64,000 nucleotides of DNA from Hysterangium stoloniferum (lineage: Eukaryota > Basidiomycota > Agaricomycetes > Hysterangiales > Hysterangiaceae): positions 908,001 through 972,000 of the forward strand of contig WHVD01000018.1 of the NCBI GenBank assembly GCA_015178975.1, in the 5' to 3' direction. How positions within the stretch are numbered: the stretch's first letter is position 1; each line of letters opens with the position of its first letter. Positions 54,274 to 64,000 of the stretch are shown here, in pieces. The notes under the pieces were generated by a model that worked only from the letters and a program-made list of their open reading frames with translations, searched no databases and had not been told where the DNA came from. The position numbers and the translations under genes are program-made.

Positions 54274-55024
54274 CTAGATGTCAGTCTGAGGTTGACTCAT
54301 CGCACGGTATCTCTTATTGTGGACTTTCGCGTGCTGCCGCATATTATCCACCCTATTAAACATCAAATGGCATTTTGGACATGGGATATCTGAAGGGATT
54401 GAGATTTTTAACCGACAACCGAAAAGAAGACATACCTTTGGAGTTTACATGAACTCCGCTGACATGGCGCCGCAAGTGATCATTTCTGTGGAAGCATTGT
54501 CCACAAATGTGGCAGGCGAACCGTCGATAGTTGGATCTAACACTCTGGCCAGCTCGGAGCTCATTAGCGGTGGGAACACGTCGACCAGGACGCTTCTTTC
54601 CTTCCGTTGAACTGCGTTTCGTCGTCTCTTCTCCGATATCCAACGTGCCATCGACCATTATCTCTGGTACCACTTCAAAGCATTCATGGTTCAGCCGTGG
54701 CTGCTCTTCCACCAGCCGTTCCCCACAGTACGACACGGGAAAATCTTCCTCAAATACCGTAGGTAGGCTAGAGGGAAGACTGGAAGGAGTTGTAGAAGGC
54801 GTTGAAAGCGGAGAGTGCCCCACTGGAATTGTCAAGTCACCTTTTTGTCGATTTGAGCCACTGCCAAAATACCATTGGAATAACGCACCAGCCATCAAAA
54901 GATAACTATTATAATATTGCGTGTCGTCGAAGGGTGATGTGACATTTAGGTAAACCACGTTTGGGAAATGCATATCCGAGTCGTCGAATGGATTGGTGCA
55001 AGAAAAATCGTTCGCTGGGTGCAT
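54274..55024 (-). CDS. C2H2 zinc-finger protein, two exons
   Basis: The ATG at 55024 opens exon 1 (55024-54436). A GTATGT donor and a TTCAG acceptor enclose a 46-nt intron (54435-54390). Exon 2 is 54389-54274, ending TAG. The total is 234 residues. Finger 1 lies before the intron: ACHICGQCFHRNDHLRRHVS (C-x2-C-x12-H, second His shortly after). Finger 2 lies in exon 2: CPKCHLMFNRVDNMRQHAKV, then H. The N-terminal region is acidic and Ser/Pro-rich (STPSTTPSSLPSSLP) with a basic patch (KKRPGRR) before the fingers, typical of a fungal transcription factor. DNA targets unknown. The unspliced frame would lose finger 2. Confidence 0.85.
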
Positions 55025-55792
55025 GATTAGGGAGAGTCTGAGCTGCTGAGAGAAGATTTGAGGCTGTCGAGTAATATTGAATATTCTCTCATTTTTTAAA
55101 GCCTTGGTCTTAATATATCAAATAGAACACAGCCCCAACGAGACGGATATGGTAGATCTTTATGACCCAACAGCACAGCAGAAGGAGCCACGTAAGAACA
55201 GCCCGGGAAGCGCTGTCACGCGCACCGCTGCTCAGAACTCGATTTTCGCTGTGTAACTGTATGTAAACGATCACCACCTGAAACACTAGTAATTCTCTTC
55301 CAACTTATGGTGGCCTGTATCGGGCACTGCACAGGCGCACTCACACCTAAGGCTGAGAATAGTTCAGCGAAATTCTCACGCTAACAGCCACGATCGATTC
55401 TAAAGCGATCTTAGGATCTGTACTAATGACTCATCTGGGCTGGGCGGCCGCTGTGAACATGAGAGAATCCTAATAACCCGGAAAGCCGTGCAAACCCTTA
55501 CTCCCAACGATCGCCCAAAGCGGGAAGTGAGATATTCAAGGATCATGTACATAGAAGAGAAGAATTCTCTTAAACAATCTCATCATTTTTGCCAAAACAT
55601 GCATCCAGCGGGGGGTTGCCATACCTGGCACAGATACTGTTCCGATCTCTGCCAGGTACCTGGAGTTCCGCCAATAGACTCCATTAAAATTTGTATAACT
55701 CATGAAACAATAAGGAAAAAACTCGAAACTTAATTTTAAACTTTTGTTTTCTAATGCGATGCCGGAAGGGAAGCCCGGGCGCTAACCTAATG
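55025..55792. other. Intergenic, upstream region of the C2H2 gene
   Basis: No convincing gene. A plus-strand ORF at 55488-55733 has unremarkable composition. Confidence 0.35.
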
Positions 55793-56094
55793 TTAGTCAC
55801 ACCCAAGTCTAACAAAACGACCAGTCGTCATCAATGGCAATATTTCCTCATAGGAGTCCTTTATTAAACTTTCATAAGCCTCAGAAACTGGGGTTGAAAT
55901 ATCCTTTAAAGGCTGAATCGCTCGCGTAAGTACGCAGTAAATTTCGTACAGCCTTCGCTTTGTGCTGATGCTCCGGTGGGCATGTATCTCTTGATTTGAC
56001 GATTTCAATCTCGCTATGAAGCTGTCTACGCAACCTATCCAAGTACCAGCGGCCAAAGCCGCCTGGGAGATTTCCCCGGTCCCGTAGAGCTGCT
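55793..56094 (-). CDS. Hypothetical exon
   Basis: The minus-strand frame reads GEISQAALAAGTWIGCVDSF, then STKRRLYEIYCVLTRAIQPL and PVSEAYESLIKDSYEEILPL, ending at 55793. Strong helical coding character. The 5' end is a splice acceptor or is lost: a TGA lies just upstream near 56112, and GAACAG near 56109 could be the acceptor. The minus-strand frame 56299-56634 could supply an upstream exon. Family not recognised. Confidence 0.4.
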
Positions 56095-56641
56095 GTCCTT
56101 GTCGCGCTGTTCATTGGCCGAGAAGGGGACTTATACGTTCTTCTCAGCCAGTCAGTAGAATATCCCGAATTTCATATTATTCTAAGACTTTCGCCTCAGG
56201 CGTGCAGAAAAATTGAGGAGTTACCCGGGAGATACCTCACTCCCTGGTGGTAAGCTAGAGAGAAATGATCGTTCGATAGAGAATACTGCGGTATTACGTC
56301 ATATTTTCTTCTCCAATGAGTCATAGACTGAGTCTGAGCTCGGTAGCGACGTGAGGCATTTGAAGAAGTGCGTGTGCGATTGACTCGTACATGATAATGC
56401 TCCTTTTACCCATGGATAGATCGGTTTACCGCTAGATAAGAACAAGGTTCCGCTACTCTGCATCTTAGAACCCTTCTTAGCCGGAAATAATGTAATAGTA
56501 ACACCGTAAGTTCGGTCTCTTATCGAGCCAGCGCCGCCGTTTGACAATCGTTCGCAGCGTTGTCGTACTCGTATTGGATCCCACCCTCCGTGTAAGTGAC
56601 TCAACGTGAACCTAAGCTGCGGCCAACCACTCACAGTTCCA

Positions 56642-57286
56642 CATATGCACAGCCAATATTAAACCGCAGCGAAGTGCAGAGTTTGTTCTCCCATCCGTTG
56701 CTGGGCTTCCTGACGACTTCTCCGATCCGTGAGCCAGAATCGCGCGCGCGTGCCACTGGCACTGAGCCTCACGCCAAGTCCAGTGAGACAGCGTAATTTT
56801 TTTCAAATTTTCCTGCTTATCAACTACCATGCAGCTGTGGAGCGCGCCGTGTCGAACACGTATGCGCTCGAGCCGCCAGCGAAGCCATATCATACTTTTC
56901 GCGATATCGGGTGGCACGGACGCCACGTTCGCATGCATAGCTTCTTGACTGGACGGGAAGATGGGGGAGTCAAGCCTGTATATGGCCTTACATCGTGAGC
57001 CTCATTCGTGGCCGAGTCGCTGGCAGCTTCAGAATATTTATGATTGTTCTTGCGAAGTTCCATCCTTGTTCGTACGGCCCAGATAGGCTATGCCAAGGAC
57101 CCTGATTTCCAGTTGAATGCAGAGGGACAGCTCAGTATACGTGATAGGATCACCATTGCAATGCGGGTGGAGGAGTCGCTCCGGCACGCGTGTGAGGCGG
57201 AGGGGATAGAAAAAGATTGGCTGAAGTATGACATCAGTACCGGTTCCTCGGTAAATAGCAAGGAGCACATACGTGGCCGTCTGTAG
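56642..57286 (+). CDS. Hypothetical protein, at least three exons
   Basis: Plus-strand exons: 56639 to about 56730 (STYAQPILNRSEVQSLFSHP, LLGFLTTSPI), a GTGAGC donor, an intron to CATGCAG near 56832, then VERAVSNTYALEPPAKPYHT and WHGRHVRMHSFLTGREDGGV. A GTATAT donor near 56979 and a CCCAG acceptor near 57080 lead to IGYAKDPDFQLNAEGQLSIR and MRVEESLRHACEAEGIEKDW, ending TAG at 57284. The 5' end is not resolved (exons before 56640 are likely). Coding character is clear. I do not recognise the family. Confidence 0.5.
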
Positions 57287-60200
57287 AATCATGATCCCTG
57301 TGAGTGACTTGCCTACTTCTACAAATGTTATCTGCTGACTGCGGTTCCGGTTATGTAAAGTTTTGATGCGTGTCCTTCCGCCATTTTATCCTGTATAGCT
57401 TACCATATCTCGGAACTCGGAAAATAATCATTCGGTATAAACTATGGCCAAGTGTGTAATAAAGTATTTGTTCACGGCGATAGCGTCCATAAGCGCTCAA
57501 CACTCACACTCGCATGTCTCATGGTGTCTTCCCTCGCTCAGGGGGGATCAAAGCAATAGAAATAGTTTTAGAGGCTGTTCCCTTTGTGATCGTTATAATT
57601 GGTGGCTAGTTGGGTTGGAAAAACATAGGTCTCAGACGTTTTAAGCGGAGAGAAGTACCATGTTCAACAGTTTAATTTCTCTAATGCTGAACATGCAGAT
57701 TTGCAAATTTGTCTTGCTGTACAAATGCAAGACCTCCATGTTACGAGAAGTGTGAAAGACACCCATGGCCCAATTGAGATAGGGTATTTGCTACCCTTCC
57801 AATTGTGGCATAATTTGGGCATTCATTAATTGGGTGTCGAATGAAGAATTTACACCACTACGGATATGGGCAAGACATCTGATATAACACGACACACGGA
57901 GTTTATTTGAGGTTTTCTAAAGGAATTGCTTTGATCGCAAGTGCTATACACCTTCCATTGTCAATTTTCGGGCAGCTAATCCCGCAGATATGATTAATGT
58001 TGCCACAGGCGACAATGCACCGCCTGGCCGTAGGTCGGAACCAGTCACTGTATAGTCGCCTTAGTTCGTTTGGCTATAGAGCTCACCGAAAGTGTTGTCT
58101 CTTTACTAAATCCGCACAGATTCCTATCAGGAAAACTAAACACTTAATTCCTGCGGCACCTCAATCGAGGGTTGATCTATTTCAGGGGCACATCATGACA
58201 TGAATGCTATAGCTTATCCACATATGACTGCGCCAATTGGTTGTTCTGCAGCACCGCAAAGTGAGTGATTTGGGTAAGTTCCTTTCATCATTTAACTATA
58301 AACCAGATACTTTCTTTTGGGATGGTTTTCAGGGAATACGCAGCAGCTTTCTAAGACCCACTGTTGACTTTGGATCAACTTTGGCTGCATAGTCATTGTT
58401 AAACGTTGAACCTCGATGAACTTTTCGACTGTTCTGGAAAAGGCATTGGAATGTCTATATCAGAGATGGTGATGTGCATCAAGGATAATTCTTCTCGCGC
58501 CATTGTACTTCTGATGACCATTAATTAGAGCGGAAAATAGCCAGGTAGAGTTCTTAACGGACGTTCTAATCAACTGGCGGCTCCTAAACGCTCATAGGGC
58601 TAAATCCTTTCTTGATATAGGGTCTTTCATCGATTCCTCCGTGCCTAGCTCAGCTTTTCCACATACTACCTCATCTCGCCCATACGGGGATGTCCAGAGA
58701 TTAATATAACTGGCCGGAAAGAGTTAGGAGTTGCACTGCCACAGCTCATCCTTATCAATGGGTGTGTCTTACCCCGTTTGAGTGGAGCGGATAATTTGAC
58801 TACGAAGCGGTTGTCAAGAGTTTGACTGTTACCCAAGAAGGCATTTGGGGTAAAATTATAGGAGAAATGCGGAGTCGAGGCCGAAGTTAGTTGTTGTATC
58901 GCCAATTATGTCTGTCGCAATGCAAGATGGTTTGAGGGAGCATGATGATAGCTGTTCGATGAGAAGAAAGATTTCCAGCGGTGTTAAACATGTGCGCTGT
59001 GTGCTACAAGCCACCCGTTCTAACACTCTGCATGCACTGCACAGCATGCCACCACCCATTCTTCTTATGACTCCCAGACACGATGCGATATCGATTGGCT
59101 GCATCTCTATGTGAACCATATATATATCCTTTTATATATCCCAACCCCATTATTATGTAGCCAAACATATTAAGAGTCACGGTTAAGCTTGAGATATGAC
59201 CGCTGTCAACATTAACTAGCCTCTTCATCCGTCGGACCGCAGGGCCATCTACCGCTTAATCCACTCTCGTGCACGGACTTCAAACTGTCATTATAGCATG
59301 GTAAATGCTCCATCTATGTTATTGCCCGAACTTCTCATGTATGATCTGAATAGGGGTCAATAGACCCTTACGCTTACATCTGCAGAACTTATAATACGAT
59401 ATATATATAGCCGTTGGAAGAAAATAACCTAATGGCATCTCCGAGGCCAAGGCATTGCTTTTCGGCGACGTCTGGTACCACTTATCCACTACAGGAAATG
59501 GGAGCGGAAATTAAGGAGCCCTGTCCGAGATAAGTTGCATAGCATTGGTGACAGTTTAGCAGGCACACGACATTTTGACATTATATAATAATACATAAGT
59601 CTTTGATATCCGAATATCGGCTCGTGACTTAACATATGATATCGTTAATGCCCGGTATTTAATAGAGAGTATTTGCAACTAATATTAACTACCGCAATAT
59701 CCGAGAGATGGCCACACCGCCGTTTACCAAAATCGCCGATGAACGGCCAAGGATGAATCTATCCTGCAGCGTCCGGAGAGGCTCTGTCGCAATTAAGAGA
59801 TGTGGATCGTAGATATCTTTCTTGCGCATGTCGGTGGGATTAATGGGTCCAAAGCTCTTTGATTGGTATTTGTTATACCTCATGGAGAAAGAATCACATA
59901 CAACAACCTCATTGTCACAGCGGCATCTGTAAGACTGTGTCAATCGGCTATTCCCTCACTGGATATTTTACCATATAAACTCCCGACCCCATGCTAGTCC
60001 CTTGGATCAGCTTGAATAATGCCTAAATCGGCAGGCCAGATGCCATTTTGCGTCTTTAGAGGCATCGCCCTAGGGAAACTATTTGACGCACTTTGTAGCC
60101 TTTTTGGTGGACTGGTTAATGGGTGATGGCCTGATTCCGTCGACACTGCAGAAATTCGCTTTTCTACTCAACTATAGTAGGCGAGCTTATGAACAATCCC

Positions 60201-60592
60201 AAGTGAAGCGGGCGCTTGATTGCATATGGATTCCACGAATGCCAAGAATTCGCCGACAATTCGCCAACCGAGTGTAAAAATAGTAATAAAAGGAATGTGT
60301 GTAACCTTAAATAAAAACAAAAAATGTGTAGTATCGGTATTTCGGCCAATTACTTGGCTGGAAAAAATCCAAGGTTTTTGCATAAAAAATAAAATAAAAT
60401 GTAAAGTATGAGATCTCAAATAAATAAATAAACATAAAAATGTAGTTGAGGTTGTTTCAGCTCTCTTAACCCTTGGGCATGTGTAGTCAGAGTCTGTGTG
60501 GTGAGAAAGTACATATCTTACATGATTTCAGTAATTATCTAATAATTAGTTTATGATAAAGTACTTTCAAAATATAACCACTTAAACAACCA
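57287..60592. other. Sparse region with unassigned exons
   Basis: Minus-strand frames at 58666-58905 (reading SYNFTPNAFLGNSQTLDNRF), 58856-59119 and 59689-59943 (reading PHLLIATEPLRTLQDRFILG) have coding-like composition. Plus-strand frames at 57997-58203 and 60083-60277 are weaker. No domain or reliable splice model. No repeats or RNA genes seen. Confidence 0.3.
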
Positions 60593-60869
60593 CTCACTAG
60601 AGGCATTGCAGGATTTTTGAAGTTGGAAAACCTTCAGAAAATCTGGCTATTCAGCCAAATTTTCTAGACATTTTTGAACTGAAAAATTATTTGATAATTG
60701 ATAATTTCAGTAGGTTTCTCTGAGGTGAAAATTTGTATCTGAAAACCCTAAATAATTTTATCAGGAAACTCTGAGGTAACATTATTAGAAATAGTATATT
60801 TTTGATGAAATTTCTAAATGAGAAAACTCTTAAAAAACCTTGTCTTTTGTTGGGGTTTTTCCAACTAGT
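60593..60869. mobile_element. Palindromic MITE, copy 2 (diverged)
   Basis: Starts CACTAGAGGCATTGCAGG and ends TTTTTCCAACTAGTG. It shares with copy 1 (2068-2442) the internal blocks GTTGGAAAACCTTC, AAATCTGGC and AATTTTCT, and the hairpin layout. About 277 bp; the right arm is shortened. Confidence 0.6.
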
Positions 60870-60989
60870 GTTAAGTTTTGGATCTCTGGGCAGAATTTCC
60901 AGACATTTCCCAGAATGTGTCCATGGAGTTCCCAAGAATTAGTCTGGGAGTTTCCAGGGATTAGTCTGGGGAGTATTGTAATATTACCA

Positions 60990-61110
60990 GAGTACAGGAT
61001 GGACTTGGCTTCAGCTTATGTGCTATGCTCTTGTGCACTCACTCAGGTGTCCATATTTCAGAGGGCAGATATATGCCAGAGTGTTTACAGATATCCAGAG
61101 TCTGGAGAGT
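60990..61110. mobile_element. LTR fragment with shared core
   Basis: TGGACTTGGCTTCAGCTTA (61010-61028), then TGTGCT...GGTGTCC, the reverse-orientation layout of the family B end. The rest of the LTR is unrecognisable. Confidence 0.5.
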
Positions 61111-61205
61111 TCCAGATATTGAGCATAAAGAAAGAACAAAGGAGTGGGTTAACTAAGTTGAGATTAAAACTGAGGAGTAAGTACATGACTATGGAAGACT
61201 ATATA

Positions 61206-61416
61206 CAGTGGGTGACAAAACTGTCCCAATGTTTTGATAATTCCCATTATATGTTTTATAACTGATCAATAAACTTCCTAAAATAGTGAAAATATTCTCC
61301 AAGATACCTTCACATACTAGCTTTTATATTTTCAAACATTACATAATATTGATGGAAATTGGTGTCTCAGTGAATATTTAAAAATAGCCAATCATTGGGA
61401 CAGTTTTGCAACCCTC
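61206..61416. repeat. Tc1 left terminal inverted-repeat structure
   Basis: CAGTGGGTGACAAAACTGTC (61206-61225) follows a TA target dinucleotide. GGGACAGTTTTGCAACCC (about 61396-61414) is an inverted internal copy, an IR/DR-like end. The right end of the transposon is not present before the LTR-A at 63170. Confidence 0.6.
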
Positions 61417-61973
61417 TCTTTTCACACATTTCATTATATCATATTATATTCTAGAGGGCTAGGAAAATTACAAGAAAAATCACATGACATCTATTTGATG
61501 TTCTAATTAATATGTGACATGAAATGTCACATTTTAACTATCATTCTTATCATGAAAGCTATTTCCCCTCTCAAAAGAGAACAAGCCATCTCCCTCCTAC
61601 AAAATGGACTCTCCAATAGGAATGTGGCCTCTATGACAGGTCTTGGCAAGCCTACTATCAGTTGAATTGGTCAGGAGATGGACATAGATGAAGAGAACCT
61701 GAAAGGAGGATGTCCTTCCAAGCTTTCTCCTACTGACCAAAGGAGCATCATGCATCAAATCACCTCTGGCAAGCTAGATAATGCTGTCCAGGCCACACAC
61801 TACATCAATTCCATCAATCAATATCATGTCTCACCCAACACAGTCAGGAGGACCTTGAAACAGCATGGTTTCAAAGCTGTAGTCAAGACAAAAAGACCCT
61901 TGCTCAAGGCTCAACATAGAAAGGCCAGGTTAAGCTTTGCCCTCAAATACCAAAACTGGACAGTGGATGATTG

Positions 61974-62655
61974 TGTCACGAACATACAAACTCAAATTTT
62001 GATAATATTCAATTTAATATTTCTTCAACATTTCTTCAACATTCCTTTGACTTTCCGACTCAATTTCTGACTCGACATCTGACTCAACTATTCTTCGACA
62101 ATATCTTTGACAATCTCGAATATCTTTGACAATCTCGAATATCTTTGACAATCTCGAATATCTTTGACAATCTCGAATATCTTTGACAATCTCGAATATC
62201 TTTGACAATCTCGAATATCTTTGACAATCTCGAATATCTTTGACAATCTCGAATATCTTTGACAATCTCGAATATCTTTGACAATCTCGAATATCTTTGA
62301 CAATCTCGAATATCTTTGACTTGTCTCAGGTTGATATCATTGATGATTTCACTTTGATATCATATTATCATCATAGGTAAATGATATATAGTATATAAGG
62401 GCAATGATAGGAATGAAGGAAGTCAGTCAGAAAACCTGTATTATAATTATATTATTACTGTATTATATAATCGTCCAACTTTTTCCGAGCCTTTCTTCAA
62501 CTTATTTATTCGTGAGCCTCTGTGTCCTATCTTTGCCTCATGCTTTATCAACAGGATGAATTAATACTTCGTCGAATGAGGCATCTTTATTGGATATTGT
62601 TGAATATTCTTCGATTGTTTATTTGACTTTATTGAGTAAAATTCGATTTGTGACA
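61974..62655 (+). mobile_element. Solo LTR-C1 inserted in the transposase
   Basis: 682 bp, TGTCACGAACATAC to ATTTGTGACA, with perfect GATTG duplications (61969-61973 and 62656-62660). The TATA box TATATAAGG lies near 62393. It includes an expanded 19-bp minisatellite. The reading frame of the transposase is in register on both sides once the insert and one duplication are discounted, so insertion is recent relative to frame decay at this point. Confidence 0.95.
62095..62320. repeat. 19-bp minisatellite in LTR-C
   Basis: Unit CAATCTCGAATATCTTTGA, about 12 copies. It is absent as an array from the C1 copy at 37236-37715, where only loosely similar GATATTGTC units occur. Confidence 0.95.
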
Positions 62656-63169
62656 GATTGGAAGAGGGTATTGTGGCCTGATGAGACCAAAATCAATAGG
62701 ATTGGGTCAGATGGACATCAATATGTGTGGAAGAAACCTGGAGAACCACTTTCTGATAGGACAACCCAACCTACTGTCAAGCATGGAGATGGAAATATCA
62801 TGGTCTGGGGCTGTATGGGTTGGAATGGAGTGGGAAGGCTTGTAGAGATTGAAGGAAGGATGGATTCTGCACAATATGTGGAGATCCTGGATCAGTATTT
62901 GTCCCAGAGCATTAGAGATTTGGAGATTCCAAAAGATAAGGCCATTTTCCAGCAAGATAATGATCCAAAACATACATCCAAGATGGCACAAAAATGGTTT
63001 TCTGAAAATCAGATTCAGGTATTAGACTGGCCAGCACAGTCTCCTGATCTCAATCCCATAGAACATCTTTGGAATCACCTGAAGAAACAGCTACAAAAAT
63101 ATCCTTCACTACCAAAGTGAGTTTGGAAGTTATGGGAGAGGTGGAAGTGGAATGGCCAAAGATTGAGCC

Positions 63170-64000
63170 TGTTAAGGGTGTGTACACAGAGGGTTTCCAG
63201 AGAAACCCACCAGAAATCTGGTAGGACTTGGCTTCAGCTTATTGGCTGCACCCTCACGAGATCATGTTGTCCAATTTCAAACAGGCAGATGGGAATCCCA
63301 GGGAGTCCAGGCGGAGTGTGTGGGTCGAGGGGTCGGGGGTTGGGGGTCGTGGGTCGAGAGGTCAGGGAGTCGAGATAAATAAGTCTGAGGTTAAGAGATA
63401 GATGTGTTGGAGCCCGTGGGCTCCAACCAGCGAGAGTGGTGTAATTCAGAGAGGAGTTTAGACTGGAAAATGTACTAGATTACTGGGGAGAATCTAAGCT
63501 GATTTTCTGACTGGATTGTATGTACAACATCTGCCAGACTATATATACTGTGGAATGAATAACATACCAAATCCAGTAATAATGAAATGAAACTAGCAAA
63601 ACATAAAACAGGATAAGTAAACACCCAATTTGGTGTTAGGAATGGGACAGAATGGAGTGGAGTCTGAATTGTGACAAATCATAGACCATAACAGGAAATG
63701 GAGCGGGAGCGGAGTCTGAATCATGACAGGTCATTTGACTAAAATGGGAATAGGGCTCAGTTAGAGGGATGACAGGTTTTCCAAGCGGGGTCCAGTGACT
63801 GATGTGTGGGACAGAGTTGGACATAGACAGGGATGGAGTCCAGCGGGTATTCTGGTGACTGATACACAACATAACAAAGTCGAACATAGACAAGTCTGAT
63901 GTACGGAGTCTGGCGGGAATTCTGGTAAACTGACAATTGGTGCATGTAGGGCACGGGTGCGTATAAGTTAGTGCCCAGAGTCCGGCGGGAATTCCGGTTG
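63170..64000 (-). mobile_element. LTR-A, reverse, running off the window
   Basis: Starts TGTTAAGGGTGTGTACACAG and keeps the shared core (63223-63241), the palindrome GGAGCCCGTGGGCTCC (63409-63424) and the ...GGGCACTAAC-type end in reverse. The last few bases of the LTR fall beyond 64000, so whether it is solo or part of an element cannot be told. Confidence 0.85.

Larger units (their letters stand above)
61552..63169 (+). pseudogene. Tc1/mariner DD34E transposase, interrupted
   Basis: ATG at 61552. An N-terminal helix-turn-helix region (REQAISLLQNGLSNRNVASM) is followed by an in-frame TGA (61660-61662). A second DNA-binding half follows (NTVRRTLKQHGF). The frame is split at 61974-62655 by a solo LTR-C. 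Catalytic residues after it: Asp in WPDETK (62680-62682), Asp in QQDNDPKHT (62956-62958) and Glu in NPIEHLWN (63061-63063), 34 residues apart. The C-terminus is broken by a TGA at 63118-63120 and truncated by LTR-A at 63170. Cut-and-paste transposase family; this copy is dead. Confidence 0.9.

Noticed and set aside
62014..62303. Three minus-strand ORFs with DIRDCQRYSRLSKIFE repeats
   Set aside because: Product of the 19-bp minisatellite in the solo LTR-C; all three frames are open for this reason.

Overview
This window looks like a gene-poor, transposon-rich stretch of a basidiomycete (Agaricomycete-type) fungal genome. The evidence is short spliceosomal introns (about 46-84 nt, GTRNGT...YAG), a P-loop GTPase of the kind expanded in mushrooms, Ty3/gypsy chromodomain retroelements, a Tc1 transposase and a short TTAGGG run. 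The species is not identified. All gene models are read by eye; splice sites are inferred.

Layout. 1-4.3 kb: hypothetical minus-strand genes, a palindromic MITE and weak plus-strand exons. 4.4-31 kb: nested retroelements. Two related LTR families, called A (about 820 bp, TGTTACGACYGG...CCTWACA) and B/B2 (about 650-1800 bp, TGTTACGACCGTGTC...CTTAACA), belong to chromodomain Ty3/gypsy elements. At 8.1-16.2 kb lies a decayed family A element (LTR, gag, protease, RT, integrase tail, chromodomain, antisense gene, PPT, LTR). At 22447-30775 lies a family B element with matching GTATT target duplications and three nested solo LTRs, each with its own 5-bp duplication. In both families a three-exon Zn2Cys6/coiled-coil gene lies antisense between the chromodomain and the 3' LTR. 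31-38 kb: a tRNA-like pseudogene, weak host exons, a TIR element and a third LTR family (C). 38.1-49.2 kb: a frameshifted G-protein gene followed by two long arrays of tandem intron-like units separated by 3-nt (sometimes 6-nt) micro-exons, with coding exons between and after them. 52.5-57.3 kb: the healthiest host genes (a TM-anchored acidic protein, a two-finger C2H2 protein, two hypotheticals). 57.3-64 kb: sparse exons, a second MITE, and a Tc1 transposase split by a solo LTR-C and then cut by an LTR-A running off the window.

The strongest candidates for something undescribed are the micro-exon/intron arrays (39.5-44.3 and 45.0-48.6 kb) and the conserved antisense Zn2Cys6 gene carried by two divergent chromodomain retroelement families. 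Most retroelement copies carry stops, frameshifts or deletions; many of the stops are TGA codons that could derive from CGA.
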